From NCBI RefSeq assembly GCF_000156655.1, contig NZ_DS996841.1:358821-422820 (forward strand): 64,000 nt of DNA, in the 5' to 3' direction. The translations under genes and the position numbers were made by a program. The stretch is from Holdemanella biformis DSM 3989 (GTDB taxonomy: Bacteria; Bacillota_I; Bacilli_A; Erysipelotrichales; Erysipelotrichaceae). Under the pieces are notes generated by a model. The model ran no database searches and was not told the origin of the DNA. It was given only the letters and a program-made list of their open reading frames with translations. Below are positions 37,392-46,438 of the stretch, in pieces; position 1 is the stretch's first letter; each line of letters starts with the position of its first letter.

Positions 37392-39314
37392 TTATTTACT
37401 CTTTTTTCTTATCTTCCCAATAATTCTACGAATCAATAAAATTAAAAGTACAATTAGTAAAATAATGACTAAAACGATTGCCACAATCATTGCACTAAAT
37501 TTATTTGGCTTTTTAATCAAGTCAATTATATTCTTACTATCATCCACAATCTTATGATCATGTGTTGAAGCATAATACTTTGAAACATTCGCAATACCAT
37601 CACCATCTGTATCATCAAAAGAGCGCATATATCTTGCAATCGCATCCCAAGCTTTTAGTTCTTTGCCATCTTCTTTAATGATATGATCCTCTAGATTTTC
37701 AATTGGATTTCCATCCTGATCTTTTGGTTCAAGTGACAAAAGTCCATATGACATTTTATTTACTGAACCAAGCATCTGACCTGTATATAGATCTGTCACA
37801 ACATGATACAATTGATCATCTTGAATCTCAATTCTTTGACCGTCTTTTGTCAGGTAACAATCTGTAACTTTATTTAAGATCATACGATTTGGATTGTAAG
37901 TAAAATTAAGTCCGCTACAATACAATCTTGCCGTTGTCATGAAATCTGAAACTGAAGCATCCACTTCGGCTGCAAGTTTTAATTCTTTACCCGTAAGATA
38001 AGTAGAAATCAAAGGATATCCAGCTATACCATCTTTTCCAATACCCAAAGAAAATGAATTATATACATCTTCTACGGTAATATCTCCTTTTGTATATGTA
38101 TCTCGTATAGTTCCACTTGGTACAACGGCTACATCGACTGAATCGACAGCATACGCAAATGAATCCGCAATAATTTGTCCAAGATTTGATTCTTCATGTT
38201 TTGAATACAATTCATCTAAACTATTAAATTCAATATCATTTTGTGCAAGAACGCAATCTCTTGTATAGCCAAAATCAGCAAGATAATTTGTATCCACTGT
38301 ATCCATTAATTCATCAATACGATTTTGTGTTTCTATATCTGGCTGTATATTTTCAGATACAGGAATTAGTTCATAAGAACTTAAATCCCAACGCCCCTTC
38401 GAATTCTGTTTCATTGAAAGAGAACCGATATTTTTTCCATATTCCCCACAAGATACGATATATGTATTTTCATGTTGAATCGGTTCTTTTAATTCTGAAT
38501 GCGTATGTCCACTGATGATTAAATCAATATCCTTTACATTCTTGGCAAGAAGTTCATCTTCCGATTTATTTTCATCTTCCCAAGTTCCACAGTGAGAAAC
38601 ACAAACAACCATATCCACTTTTTCTTTCTTCTTGATTTTTTCAACTGTATCTTTCATGGCTTCTACAGGATCTTTAAACAACAATTCACATGTTGGTGCA
38701 CATTCTAAAGAATCTTTTCCAAAAACACCCGTAACAGCTATCTTTGTATCCCCTTTTTGAATGACAACATAATCCTTTACTCCATACGTTTCAAATCCGG
38801 ACTGAATCTGTCTTTGACCTTTACTCAATCCAGCCTTTTTCATGCCATCCCAATCCACATTGCATACGACAAGTTCTGGTATTGTTTCACCCGAACTTTT
38901 GGCTGCCTTTAACATATTGGCCAAACCTTTTGAACGATAATCAAACTCATGATTTCCTAATGTTGTGACATCATATCCAAGATAGCCAAGCATTCTAAGT
39001 TCAGCTGCTTGCGTATCATATACTGTTTGTATCAACGTTCCCATTGAGAAATCCCCACCATCCAATATTAGTGTATTTGGATTCTCCTTCTTTTGTTCAT
39101 TAATCAATGTTTTAATTCGAGAAAAACCACCTACTTTTTGAAGTTCTCCATCTACATTTGTTGTGAAACTATCCAAATGAGAATGCGTATCATGTGTAAA
39201 CATGACATCCACCTCTTTTGTATCTGATTCAGCTTTTAATGGAGTAATTTGTGCAAGTGGCACTAGTAATGTCATCGCTAAAAAAAGCGACACGATTCGC
39301 TTCCTTATTATCAT
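37392..39314 (-). CDS. surface 5'-nucleotidase / metallophosphoesterase
   Basis: About 640 residues with a signal peptide (IVSLFLAMTLLVPLAQI). The calcineurin-like catalytic domain has FTHDTHSHLDS, GGDFSMGT, LGNHEFDYR and ISGHTHSEL. A 5'-nucleotidase C-terminal domain (NLGQIIADSFAYAV) follows, then a membrane helix and RRIIGKIRKKSK tail. It would hydrolyse nucleotides or related phosphoesters outside the cell. ATG 39314 is preferred over GTG 39323 because AGGAG lies eight bases before it. A promoter is expected in the 330-base gap upstream, which otherwise holds only the tRNA remnant. Confidence 0.85.
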   Translation of the reverse strand: MIIRKRIVSLFLAMTLLVPLAQITPLKAESDTKEVDVMFTHDTHSHLDSFTTNVDGELQKVGGFSRIKTLINEQKKENPNTLILDGGDFSMGTLIQTVYDTQAAELRMLGYLGYDVTTLGNHEFDYRSKGLANMLKAAKSSGETIPELVVCNVDWDGMKKAGLSKGQRQIQSGFETYGVKDYVVIQKGDTKIAVTGVFGKDSLECAPTCELLFKDPVEAMKDTVEKIKKKEKVDMVVCVSHCGTWEDENKSEDELLAKNVKDIDLIISGHTHSELKEPIQHENTYIVSCGEYGKNIGSLSMKQNSKGRWDLSSYELIPVSENIQPDIETQNRIDELMDTVDTNYLADFGYTRDCVLAQNDIEFNSLDELYSKHEESNLGQIIADSFAYAVDSVDVAVVPSGTIRDTYTKGDITVEDVYNSFSLGIGKDGIAGYPLISTYLTGKELKLAAEVDASVSDFMTTARLYCSGLNFTYNPNRMILNKVTDCYLTKDGQRIEIQDDQLYHVVTDLYTGQMLGSVNKMSYGLLSLEPKDQDGNPIENLEDHIIKEDGKELKAWDAIARYMRSFDDTDGDGIANVSKYYASTHDHKIVDDSKNIIDLIKKPNKFSAMIVAIVLVIILLIVLLILLIRRIIGKIRKKSK

Positions 39315-39465
39315 ATTATTCACTCCTCAATATGTGTTCACCTACTTTTTAGTATACGTGACCACACATAAAAAGTACATGTTTTTTATCAATTGTAAGC
39401 GGTTATAGTAAAAAAAGGATGCAAAAAAAACATAAAATGATTTCAGCGCTATTTTTAACTCTATA

Positions 39466-39511
39466 TGGTGTCCCTGATAAGATTTGAACTTACAACCTTT
39501 CGTTTAGGAAA
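39466..39511 (-). other. decayed 3' half of tRNA-Arg(CCU), old att scar
   Basis: On the minus strand it reads from TCCTAAACGAAAGG through a T-arm-like GTAAGTTCAAATCTTAT to CCA. It aligns with the fragment at 41032-41076 with about ten differences in 44 positions, and no 5' half is present. This is the signature left when an element integrates into a tRNA 3' end. Confidence 0.65.
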
Positions 39512-39655
39512 CCTATTCTGTAGGTACTGCTCCTCTCTTGTCTGTAGTCTCATCAGAAAAGGATTCGCAAGAAAAACATTATATATTGTACTATAGATAT
39601 AAATGGTAAATGCAATTATAATGAAAATATATAGCGAAAGCGTGGTGTATTACAT

Positions 39656-40690
39656 ATGAATGAAGTAAGCAACAAATTTCTAAATAAAGTTTCTTTATTA
39701 ATCGAAGAAGCCAAGAAAAATGTTAAGACTGCTGTGAATATTGCTATGGTCTATACATATTTTGAAATTGGACGAATGATTATTGAAGAAGAACAAAATG
39801 GCGATAATCGAGCAAAATATGGTAAATATATAATTTGAAACTTATCGTCTTTTTTGACTGAACATTATGGCAAGGGATATTCTGTTGACAACCTTAAATT
39901 AATAAGAAGATTTTATACAATCTATAAAACTGACTCAATTGGGAAAACAGTGTTTCCCCAATTCAAAAATTACCCTGTCACTATTACTGGCCGTAAGTTC
40001 TATTTAAGCTGGTCACATTATTTGAAACTAATGAGAATTTCAAATATTGAAGAAAGACATTTTTATGAAATTGAATCAGTAAAAAATGATTGGAGTTTAT
40101 CAGAATTAAAAAGACAATATGATTCTTCATTATATGAACGTCTATCTTTAAGTAAAAATAAAGATGAAGTGATGTTATTATCACAAAAAGGACAAATAAT
40201 CGAAAAGCCAGCAGATGCAATTAAAGATCCATATGTATTAGAGTTTTTACAATTGCCAGAATTACCTGTATATTCCGAAACTGAGTTAGAGAATAAGATT
40301 ATTGATCATTTACAACAATTCTTACTCGAACTTGGTAAAGGCTATACATTTGTAGGTAGACAAGTTAGACTAACATTTGACGAAGAACATTTCAAAGTCG
40401 ATTTAGTATTCTTCAACAGAATATTAAAATGTTTTGTATAAATTGATTTAAAAATTGGAGAATTAAAACATCAAGACATTGGACAAATGCAAATGTATGT
40501 GAATTACTATGATCGTAAAGTAAAACTTGACGATGAAAATAACACTATTGGAATCATTTTATGTAAAGATAAAAAACAATCTATTGTGGAAATGACTTTA
40601 CCTGAAAACAATAACCAAATATTTGCGAGTAAATACCAAACAGTATTACCAAGCAAAGAAGAATTACAACATCTTTTAAATGAAGAATAG
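39656..40690 (+). pseudogene. DUF1016 (YhcG-like) nuclease, broken by two stops
   Basis: One reading frame from 39656 to 40690 matches the DUF1016 family: an N-terminal wHTH part (AVNIAMVYTYFEIGRMI, AKYGKYI), LTEHYGKGYSVDNL, and a PD-(D/E)xK C-terminal domain (GKGYTFVGRQVRLTFD, FKVDLVFFNR, IDLKIGELK). It is interrupted in frame by TGA at 39836-39838 and TAA at 40439-40441 with no frameshift. YhcG-type proteins are often found near restriction or mobile loci. It lies between the two tRNA scars, consistent with cargo left from an earlier insertion. Confidence 0.85.
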
Positions 40691-40721
40691 AATTACAAAT
40701 CGGACTTGATGGAGGTATATT

Positions 40722-40853
40722 ATGAAAACAGCATTGGTTGGCTTCTTCTTTGGCTTTGGAATGAACGAAGCAATGACCAGAGCAATATTACTTTCAATGA
40801 TTACTGTTTTTGCTTGCACGATTAGTGCTATTGAAAAGAACAAGAAGGAATGA
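40722..40853 (+). CDS. 43-residue single-helix membrane peptide
   Basis: A GGAGG site at 40711-40715 precedes the ATG. The product is one hydrophobic helix (AILLSMITVFACTISAIE) with a lysine-rich end (KNKKE). No family is recognised. It sits between the DUF1016 remnant and the tRNA scar and may be a leftover of the older element. Confidence 0.4.
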   Translation: MKTALVGFFFGFGMNEAMTRAILLSMITVFACTISAIEKNKKE

Positions 40854-41031
40854 CAAATTCTAATTTATCTACAAGAATTCACACAAAGAAATTAACTTGG
40901 AACGAAAACATTTCCCACTCCTCACTTATCACAAAACAAAAAGAGATTTGAATGATGAATACACATCAGACAAATCTCTTTTATCATTCACAGGCCAAAA
41001 TTCATTAAAACCCTGTTAAATCCCTTAAAAT

Positions 41032-41076
41032 TGGCGTCCCAGATAGGAGTCGAACCTACGACCTTTCGCTTAGGAG
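41032..41076 (-). other. 3' half of tRNA-Arg(CCU): attachment-site copy
   Basis: Minus strand: anticodon CCT with loop and stem CTAAGCGAA, variable AGGTC, T arm GTAGGTTCGACTCCTAT and GGGACGCCA with encoded CCA. The sequence on the 5' side cannot form the anticodon or D stems, so only the 3' half is present. The integrase gene is about 440 bases away. The rest of 41077-41517 holds a hairpin and no gene I trust. Confidence 0.8.
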
Positions 41077-41454
41077 AGCTCCAACCTATTGTCACTCTCT
41101 GTCAATCTGAGGTAAGGTAAACCCAAGTGGGATACTATATAAAACTGTTTCCGATTCAATTCGAGTTATTCTGAATACCCCCTCTGTCAAGCTCTGTAAA
41201 GCTCTGAAAGTTAGCTGATTGTTTGCTCCAGCTAATAATTGGGGAATGCCTTGATATTACCATCGACATCTGTTATATGACCACCATGCTTCGTACGTTC
41301 GATCATGGTAAACAGTATTCAATTAAACTTCCTATCGAAAGCACAAGATATTTTCTTGTCTATAAATAATATAACGCATACGAGACGGTTTGTCCATGCG
41401 TTTTTGACTGGCAAATTTTATTCAGTAAAAATATCTGTAACCTTTTTTGTAACT

Positions 41455-41491
41455 GAATCTCCATCATTCCATCATCAAATGATGGAGATTC
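41455..41491. repeat. perfect 14-bp inverted repeat beyond integrase gene
   Basis: GAATCTCCATCATT and AATGATGGAGATTC are separated by nine bases, just past the integrase stop. No T-run follows on the minus strand, so a recombinase arm site or processed hairpin is as likely as a terminator. Confidence 0.6.
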
Positions 41492-41517
41492 CAATAGATA
41501 TTATGGAGATAGACTAA

Positions 41518-42909
41518 TTACTTCATCGTCTTCGCCAGTGAATTGAGCAATGCCCGCATCTCTGGATTTGCCAACACTTTTGCCAGAAGTTCCGGATCGA
41601 CTTCATCAGCAACAGTTGCATTATTATTTTCCTGCTGTACATGCATCTGTGGATCCAGATTCTTTTTCTCATAAAACGCTTCTTCAAAAAGCTCTGCATT
41701 TTTCCTTCGGTCATCATCCAGAATATGAGAGTACACATCCGTAACCATATTGACCTGAGCATGGCCGGAATCACCCTGTACCGCCTTGATGTCTCCACCA
41801 TTCAATTTCAGCTTATAAGTAACGCTGCTATGACGAAAACTGTGAAATACAACCGGTGGGAGATTATAGTCCTCGATCAGTTTTTTTAAAGGACCACGGA
41901 TTGCTCCATCTCCGAGAGGAAGACCAAAGGTACTTGCCATAACCAGGTTATAGTCCATATATTCATCACCAAGAATTTCTTTCATTTCATCTTGCTCAAC
42001 CTTCCAGTCTACCAACATATTAGCAACACTCTTCGGTAAGAATATTTTACGCACACTGCTTTCTGTCTTCGGTGTTTTCAGAATACGGACCGTAGAATTC
42101 TTCTTATGATTTGTCGGAAATACCAACAACACATCTTTTCCATCCAATGCATTTAAAGATTCTTTTCTTATACGCTGTGATTCTTTGTTGATGAAGACAT
42201 ATGCACGGTTTTCTTCAATTGCCTCAGGAGAAATATCTACACAATCCCAGGTAAGACCAAGCAGCTCACCAAGTCGCAGGGAACATGAGAAAGATAGATT
42301 AATTGCGAGCTTTAATCGTTCATCTTCACAGACACTGAGCGCATACATCAATGTATCCGCTGTCCAGATGTCTCTTTTTTGTGATTTATGTTTTGGTACA
42401 GTCGCATGGGTGCAAGGATTCTTCTCCATCAACTCCCATTTCACTGCCTGTTCAAAACAGTTTCTAAGCAGCTTATTAATATCCCTGACCGTACTGGAAG
42501 ATACAAATTCATTTCGACTGGTTTTATTCAATGGATTGATAACTGCACGTCTCTTCAAAAGACTCTGATAATATCTTTCGATGAAACGGGTATTGATCTC
42601 TGAGAGTTTCGTATCACCAATGATCGGAAGAATATAGTTATTGATAAGAGAGACATTTCCTTCATATGTAGAAAGCGCCCAGTTTTCTTTGCCATAAAGT
42701 GCAACATATTCTGTAATAAGCTCGTCCAGTGTTTTGCATTTACGGACGACAAATGATCCCATCTCTTTTTTATATTCAATTTCTTTTTTTCTTCTTTTAG
42801 CTTCGGCTTTTGTTTCATAGGTTTCCCATTTTTGTTTTCTCTCGCCTTTTTCATTCGTATAAGAATAGATTACATTGAATTTTCCGTTTCGTTCTCTTAT
42901 TGATGCCAT
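41518..42909 (-). CDS. int: tyrosine recombinase (integrase)
   Basis: About 463 residues from ATG 42909. It has an AP2-like arm-binding N-terminus (ASIRERNGKFNVIYSYTNEKG) and a core-binding SAM-like domain. The catalytic domain shows R in CSLRLGELLGL, HSFRHSS, SGHAQVNM and the nucleophile Tyr in DVYSHIL. It belongs with Tn916/ICE-type integrases. It would integrate at the tRNA-Arg 3' end represented by the nearby fragment. The upstream gene ends one base before its ATG. Confidence 0.92.
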   Translation of the reverse strand: MASIRERNGKFNVIYSYTNEKGERKQKWETYETKAEAKRRKKEIEYKKEMGSFVVRKCKTLDELITEYVALYGKENWALSTYEGNVSLINNYILPIIGDTKLSEINTRFIERYYQSLLKRRAVINPLNKTSRNEFVSSSTVRDINKLLRNCFEQAVKWELMEKNPCTHATVPKHKSQKRDIWTADTLMYALSVCEDERLKLAINLSFSCSLRLGELLGLTWDCVDISPEAIEENRAYVFINKESQRIRKESLNALDGKDVLLVFPTNHKKNSTVRILKTPKTESSVRKIFLPKSVANMLVDWKVEQDEMKEILGDEYMDYNLVMASTFGLPLGDGAIRGPLKKLIEDYNLPPVVFHSFRHSSVTYKLKLNGGDIKAVQGDSGHAQVNMVTDVYSHILDDDRRKNAELFEEAFYEKKNLDPQMHVQQENNNATVADEVDPELLAKVLANPEMRALLNSLAKTMK

Positions 42910-42910
42910 A

Positions 42911-43900
42911 TTATTGCATACTCCTTTCCAAATCTCTTTGCTCCATCCAGTCCTCAAATTCATCCCGACGGATCCTAACTCGACTGCCAACTTTTATTAC
43001 GGTGAACTTTCCTGTATCCGCCCACTTGTTGATCATGCTTCTGCTGACCTTTGCCAGATAGGAAGCTTCATCAAAAGTAAGATACTTTATATTTCCATTG
43101 CTTCCTCGTATTCCGGTCTGTGATAATTTCTTCCGCCGGAAATTAGCCAGGGCAATATTCTGTTCCTGTGCAAGTTCTTCATAATCATTCGATGGATCCA
43201 GCTTATACCGATCCTGACCTTCCAGGAATTTTTGAAAACTCTCTTTTGTGATCCTTTTCTTTTCTGCAATCACAATGAATTCAAAAAAATGACTATACTT
43301 TGGATTATCAAGAATTGTATATACTGCGCTTCTGGTTGTTCCAAGCAGCTGTGCCATCTCAGGCATCGTAATTGTTGCATCTTCCAGAAGAGCGTCTTTT
43401 TCTCTGTCTTCCTTTGTTCGATACCGGGACTGGCTTTTATACCAGTTCTGAAAAGATTCTTTTGGTATTCGTTTCCAGTAATCGACAATAACAGCTTCCA
43501 TTTGATTTTTCTTGAGTAAATCATAAACAAGATACTCATCAACACCCAACAGATCCGCAACTTCCTTAACGGAATAGGACCAGGATTTCAATTCTTTCCC
43601 CGGTTCTTCTCCGGTAACTTTATGGTATTTAATCTGATTGGCGTACCATTTTTCAAAGCTGGCAATATTGATTCGTATCTTTCCGGCAATCTCTTTAGAT
43701 TCAAAAACATTTTTATGCACCAGCCAGTATCGATCTGTCTTTTTTAATCCCAGCAGCTTTCCCATTTCCGGCACGGTCATCCAGGTTCTCTTTTGTGTCG
43801 GACGCCGTTTGTAAGGACTGTCTTCTGATATCTTTGAAATGATCTCTTCAACAGCGTCCATTTCCGGAACTTCTTTTTGTTTCATAATTGCTGTTGCCAT
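42911..43900 (-). CDS. protein with about four excisionase-like HTH units
   Basis: This 329-residue protein is made of repeated MerR/excisionase-like wHTH units, each with a short helix pair and a 'K.RI....F..W' wing: TVPEMGKLLG to FEKWYANQ, SVKEVADLLG to FQNWYKSQ, TMPEMAQLLG to FQKFLEGQ, and TFDEASYLAK to FEDWMEQR. It is coupled to the integrase, so a role in excision directionality or int control is likely. Confidence 0.75.
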   Translation of the reverse strand: MATAIMKQKEVPEMDAVEEIISKISEDSPYKRRPTQKRTWMTVPEMGKLLGLKKTDRYWLVHKNVFESKEIAGKIRINIASFEKWYANQIKYHKVTGEEPGKELKSWSYSVKEVADLLGVDEYLVYDLLKKNQMEAVIVDYWKRIPKESFQNWYKSQSRYRTKEDREKDALLEDATITMPEMAQLLGTTRSAVYTILDNPKYSHFFEFIVIAEKKRITKESFQKFLEGQDRYKLDPSNDYEELAQEQNIALANFRRKKLSQTGIRGSNGNIKYLTFDEASYLAKVSRSMINKWADTGKFTVIKVGSRVRIRRDEFEDWMEQRDLERSMQ

Positions 43901-44020
43901 TTATTCTTCACTTCCTGTCTTTTTTAGTGTTAGTGTTTTTTCTTATATCATATCTCAAATCCAGATAAAAATTTAGGATGTCGATTGCAGACAAAATCTG
44001 CCTGATCAACACCCTGTTTT

Positions 44021-44197
44021 TTATTGTTCCAAGTTATCGAGCCAGTCATCGAAACTCTTCTTAGAGATGCGATACTTTCCGCCATCCAACTGGATCCACC
44101 GGAATTCCTTTTTCTTTAAAAGGTTATAAATAGTAGGTCTGCTGACTCCTAAGATTTCCTGTAACTCTTGAACTGTATAACATCTTTTTTCTGACAT
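44021..44197 (-). CDS. xis: 58-residue excisionase-type HTH protein
   Basis: A short frame beginning MSEKRCYTVQELQEILGVS, then RPTIYNLLKKKEFRW, and ending with the usual wing GGKYRISKKSFDDWLDN. This is the standard helix-turn-helix_17/excisionase family. It lies next to the multi-HTH protein and integrase and probably controls excision. Confidence 0.8.
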   Translation of the reverse strand: MSEKRCYTVQELQEILGVSRPTIYNLLKKKEFRWIQLDGGKYRISKKSFDDWLDNLEQ

Positions 44198-44238
44198 TTC
44201 TTTATCCTCTTTTCTTTGAAATATGAAAGAAAAATTAT

Positions 44239-44280
44239 CCCTTCATATAACGAAACGCTCAGAGCATGTTTTACAGTGGT
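44239..44280. repeat. left inverted repeat of cargo block
   Basis: About 42 bases, imperfectly inverted with 48013-48056. The identical core is ATATAACGAAACGCTCAGAG, followed by a shared TGTTTTACAGTGG. The two copies enclose 44.3-48.0 kb. Confidence 0.85.
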
Positions 44281-44453
44281 CAAAAGCAAATTTTTTTACT
44301 TTTTTTCTTACGAGTTTTCTTTAATGCAACTCGTAACATTAGATTTTTACATTTTTCATGAAATTAAGTAAAGAAAAAGAGCATATGGAATTGAATCCAT
44401 ACACTCTATGATTACTGGAACTTTATTTCATTTTTAATTCAACAAACTTGAAT

Positions 44454-45188
44454 TTACCTTCTGCTCATATAAAATATATCAATAGCTTTACTTACAAACT
44501 CTGCTGTGCCAACTCCTCCAACATCATCAATATTTTCCGTAAGTTCTCCTCCACCGGCATACATTCTTCCAAGACCGCATAAAATCTTATCAGAACATGT
44601 ATAAAAATGATCTGTAATGTAATCCTGAAGTTTCCTTACCTGCAACTGCACCTGTTCATCTTCTGGATCCATTTCTTTCATTTGTCCGAATTCAACAAAT
44701 AATTGCATAAACTCATTTGCAACAGTAGCTTCATCGTCTTTCGTCCAGTTCTTTGTTTTCTCTTCAAACTCCTTATACTCAGAGGTTTGTCCCCATTGTT
44801 CTTTTGCTCGTTTAGAATACTCATCAATCTTTGTTGTATCAAATACTTTAAAATCCATATATTTCACTCCTATTCCTTTTATTCCTCGAGCGAAACTAAT
44901 AAGATTTTCAAGATGCTCTTTTTTCATAGTTAGCAATTCAATCTGCTGCTCTAATGCTTTGTTCCTGTCAAAGTTAGGGGCATCAATTATCTTTTTAATC
45001 TCCTTAAGCGGAAATTCCAATTCTTTAAACAGTAAAATTTGTTGCAGCCTTTCCAAGGATGTATCGTCATACAACCTATAACCTGACTCTGTATATTCAA
45101 TAGGTTTTAAGAGACCAATGGTATCATAATACTGCAGAGTGCGTATACTCACTCCTGTTAATTTACTTACCTCATTCACTGTCATCAT
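44454..45188 (-). CDS. MerR regulator with TipAS-type drug-binding domain
   Basis: The MerR N-terminus is clear (TVNEVSKLTGVSIRTLQYYD, IGLLKPIEYTESGYRLY), with a dimer helix and a C-terminal TipAS-like domain (about 130-245: QWGQTSEYKEF to HFYTCSDKILCGLGRMY). TipAS proteins bind thiopeptides and other drugs and activate nearby genes. ATG 45188 fits the GAGGAGG site better than ATG 45194. It may regulate the adjacent cassette genes on the same strand. Confidence 0.85.
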   Translation of the reverse strand: MMTVNEVSKLTGVSIRTLQYYDTIGLLKPIEYTESGYRLYDDTSLERLQQILLFKELEFPLKEIKKIIDAPNFDRNKALEQQIELLTMKKEHLENLISFARGIKGIGVKYMDFKVFDTTKIDEYSKRAKEQWGQTSEYKEFEEKTKNWTKDDEATVANEFMQLFVEFGQMKEMDPEDEQVQLQVRKLQDYITDHFYTCSDKILCGLGRMYAGGGELTENIDDVGGVGTAEFVSKAIDIFYMSRR

Positions 45189-45283
45189 TGTCATTTCCTC
45201 CTCTCGATAAACATATCGTAAACTATTACGTTGCGTAGGAGTCAATAGTTTTTCAAAGAAATTTTCAAAATTAACAGCTTGAT

Positions 45284-45316
45284 AAATCCCGATTTCTCAG
45301 TTTCAAAAACTGGAAT
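45284..45316 (-). repeat. cassette repeat, copy 1
   Basis: The minus-strand core GAAACTGAGAAATCGGGATT is preceded by CCAGTTTTT. It lies between the NTF2-like gene and the MerR gene. Confidence 0.8.
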
Positions 45317-45327
45317 TTATAGTCCTC

Positions 45328-45747
45328 TCAAAACCAATTTGCTTTTTCTTCTCGAAATACGGGAATATCACTATCTCGATATGGATTGTAATTATGAAGA
45401 TTGCAACCAAACTCTTTTAATGATTTTATTTTGTTATCCTGTGTCCATACAATTAAAGATATTCCGTCAAATTCTTCAACATTTCCATTATTCATTTTGC
45501 TTTTAAAATACCACTCCACGATTGTTTGATTGCCTTGATGAAAAAATTGCTTAATCTCCCAGACAAGAACACTTCCGCGTGTATTCCATTCGTCAAACCA
45601 GTGCTTTACCGTTTTGCGGTTTTCATATTTAGGACTCCAACTCTCAGTATATACAACATCATCTGTAAAAATATTGTCAATTCCTAAATCTGCTTTCTTA
45701 ATCCACATATCAAACCATAATCGGATAATTTTTTCTCTCTCGTTCAT
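45328..45747 (-). CDS. NTF2/SnoaL-like protein
   Basis: About 139 residues from ATG 45747 (GGAGG upstream). It has the cone-shaped NTF2 fold pattern: a long first helix (REKIIRLWFDMWIKKADLG), FTDDVVYTESWSPKY, VKHWFDEW, TIVEWYFKSKMN and FDGISLIVWTQDNKI. Members are small ligand-binding proteins or enzymes with varied roles. It forms one unit of the cassette row, with a repeat copy on each side. Confidence 0.75.
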   Translation of the reverse strand: MNEREKIIRLWFDMWIKKADLGIDNIFTDDVVYTESWSPKYENRKTVKHWFDEWNTRGSVLVWEIKQFFHQGNQTIVEWYFKSKMNNGNVEEFDGISLIVWTQDNKIKSLKEFGCNLHNYNPYRDSDIPVFREEKANWF

Positions 45748-45766
45748 AAAGTACCTCCATAACTTT

Positions 45767-45788
45767 CGATTTCTCAGTTTCAAAAACT
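45767..45788 (-). repeat. cassette repeat, copy 2 (diverged end)
   Basis: Minus strand: TTTTTGAAACTGAGAAATCG followed by AAAGT in place of GGATT. It lies between the methyltransferase-like stop and the NTF2-like start. Confidence 0.7.
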
Positions 45789-45793
45789 TAAAG

Positions 45794-46381
45794 TTATCTT
45801 TTTCTTCCTAAATATCTGCATACTTTTGATTTGTATTGCAGGTACTCATTTCCGAATGCTTCTATCAAAAAATCTTCCTCTACATTGACTATCTGCAAAT
45901 GAAAAAATACCACTGCAAAACCTGTGGCAAAGCAAAGGAACCAATTAAAGAACGAAAACAATATTCCTATATACATTAAATCAAAACCCAAAAATGCAGG
46001 ATTTCTGCTAATAGAATAGATGCCCGTTGTTACCAAACTGGTCTTTTCTTCTTTTTGCACACCTGCTCTCCAATTCTCCTTCATTTGTGTAACAGAAACA
46101 ATAAAAGCAAGTACACCGAACATTGTTATTACAACTCCTGTAAATTGCAACACAATATGTGCTGTTCCCGAATAAAACACAATACTGATAATTTGTATTA
46201 CAGGAAGCAAATATGTGATTATTTTAAGAGCCACTTCTATAAATTTGACAAATCCCTCTTTTCCTTTTCCTAATTGATCTGTCTTTATGCCTTGCTTTTT
46301 CTGACTAATCAGCTTTGCAAAATAGCAGATGTAGAACACTGCCATCAGTGAAATTGTAACAATTTTTATTATCATCATCAT
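45794..46381 (-). CDS. isoprenylcysteine carboxyl methyltransferase-like membrane protein
   Basis: About 195 residues with five hydrophobic segments and the ICMT/PEMT signature near the end: TGIYSISRNPAFLGF and VNVEEDFLIEAFGNEYLQYK. Bacterial members methylate unknown lipids or small molecules with S-adenosylmethionine. Three ATGs lie in a row at 46381-46373 behind GGGGGT. It is a cassette unit with repeats on both sides. Confidence 0.75.
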   Translation of the reverse strand: MMMIIKIVTISLMAVFYICYFAKLISQKKQGIKTDQLGKGKEGFVKFIEVALKIITYLLPVIQIISIVFYSGTAHIVLQFTGVVITMFGVLAFIVSVTQMKENWRAGVQKEEKTSLVTTGIYSISRNPAFLGFDLMYIGILFSFFNWFLCFATGFAVVFFHLQIVNVEEDFLIEAFGNEYLQYKSKVCRYLGRKR

Positions 46382-46390
46382 GTACCCCCA

Positions 46391-46402
46391 AATCCCGATT
46401 TT
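46391..46402 (-). repeat. cassette repeat, copy 3 (short)
   Basis: Minus strand: AAATCGGGATTT just before the methyltransferase-like gene. A hairpin ACTTCCC/GGGAAGT (46416-46436) lies between it and the preceding stop. Confidence 0.6.
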
Positions 46403-46438
46403 TCGTTCTCTGCGACTTCCCAATAAACGGGAAGTTGG

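Noticed and set aside
39836-39838. TGA read as tryptophan (Mycoplasma-type code) in the DUF1016 gene
   Set aside because: The same gene also has an in-frame TAA, and no other gene in the window needs TGA as a sense codon; a pseudogene is simpler.
39466-41076. Complete tRNA genes
   Set aside because: Only the anticodon-to-CCA part can be recognised in each case; no D arm or 5' acceptor strand is present.
41305-41517. 70-residue plus-strand frame beside the integrase
   Set aside because: It contains the perfect 14-bp inverted repeat, has no domain and no ribosome site; probably chance.
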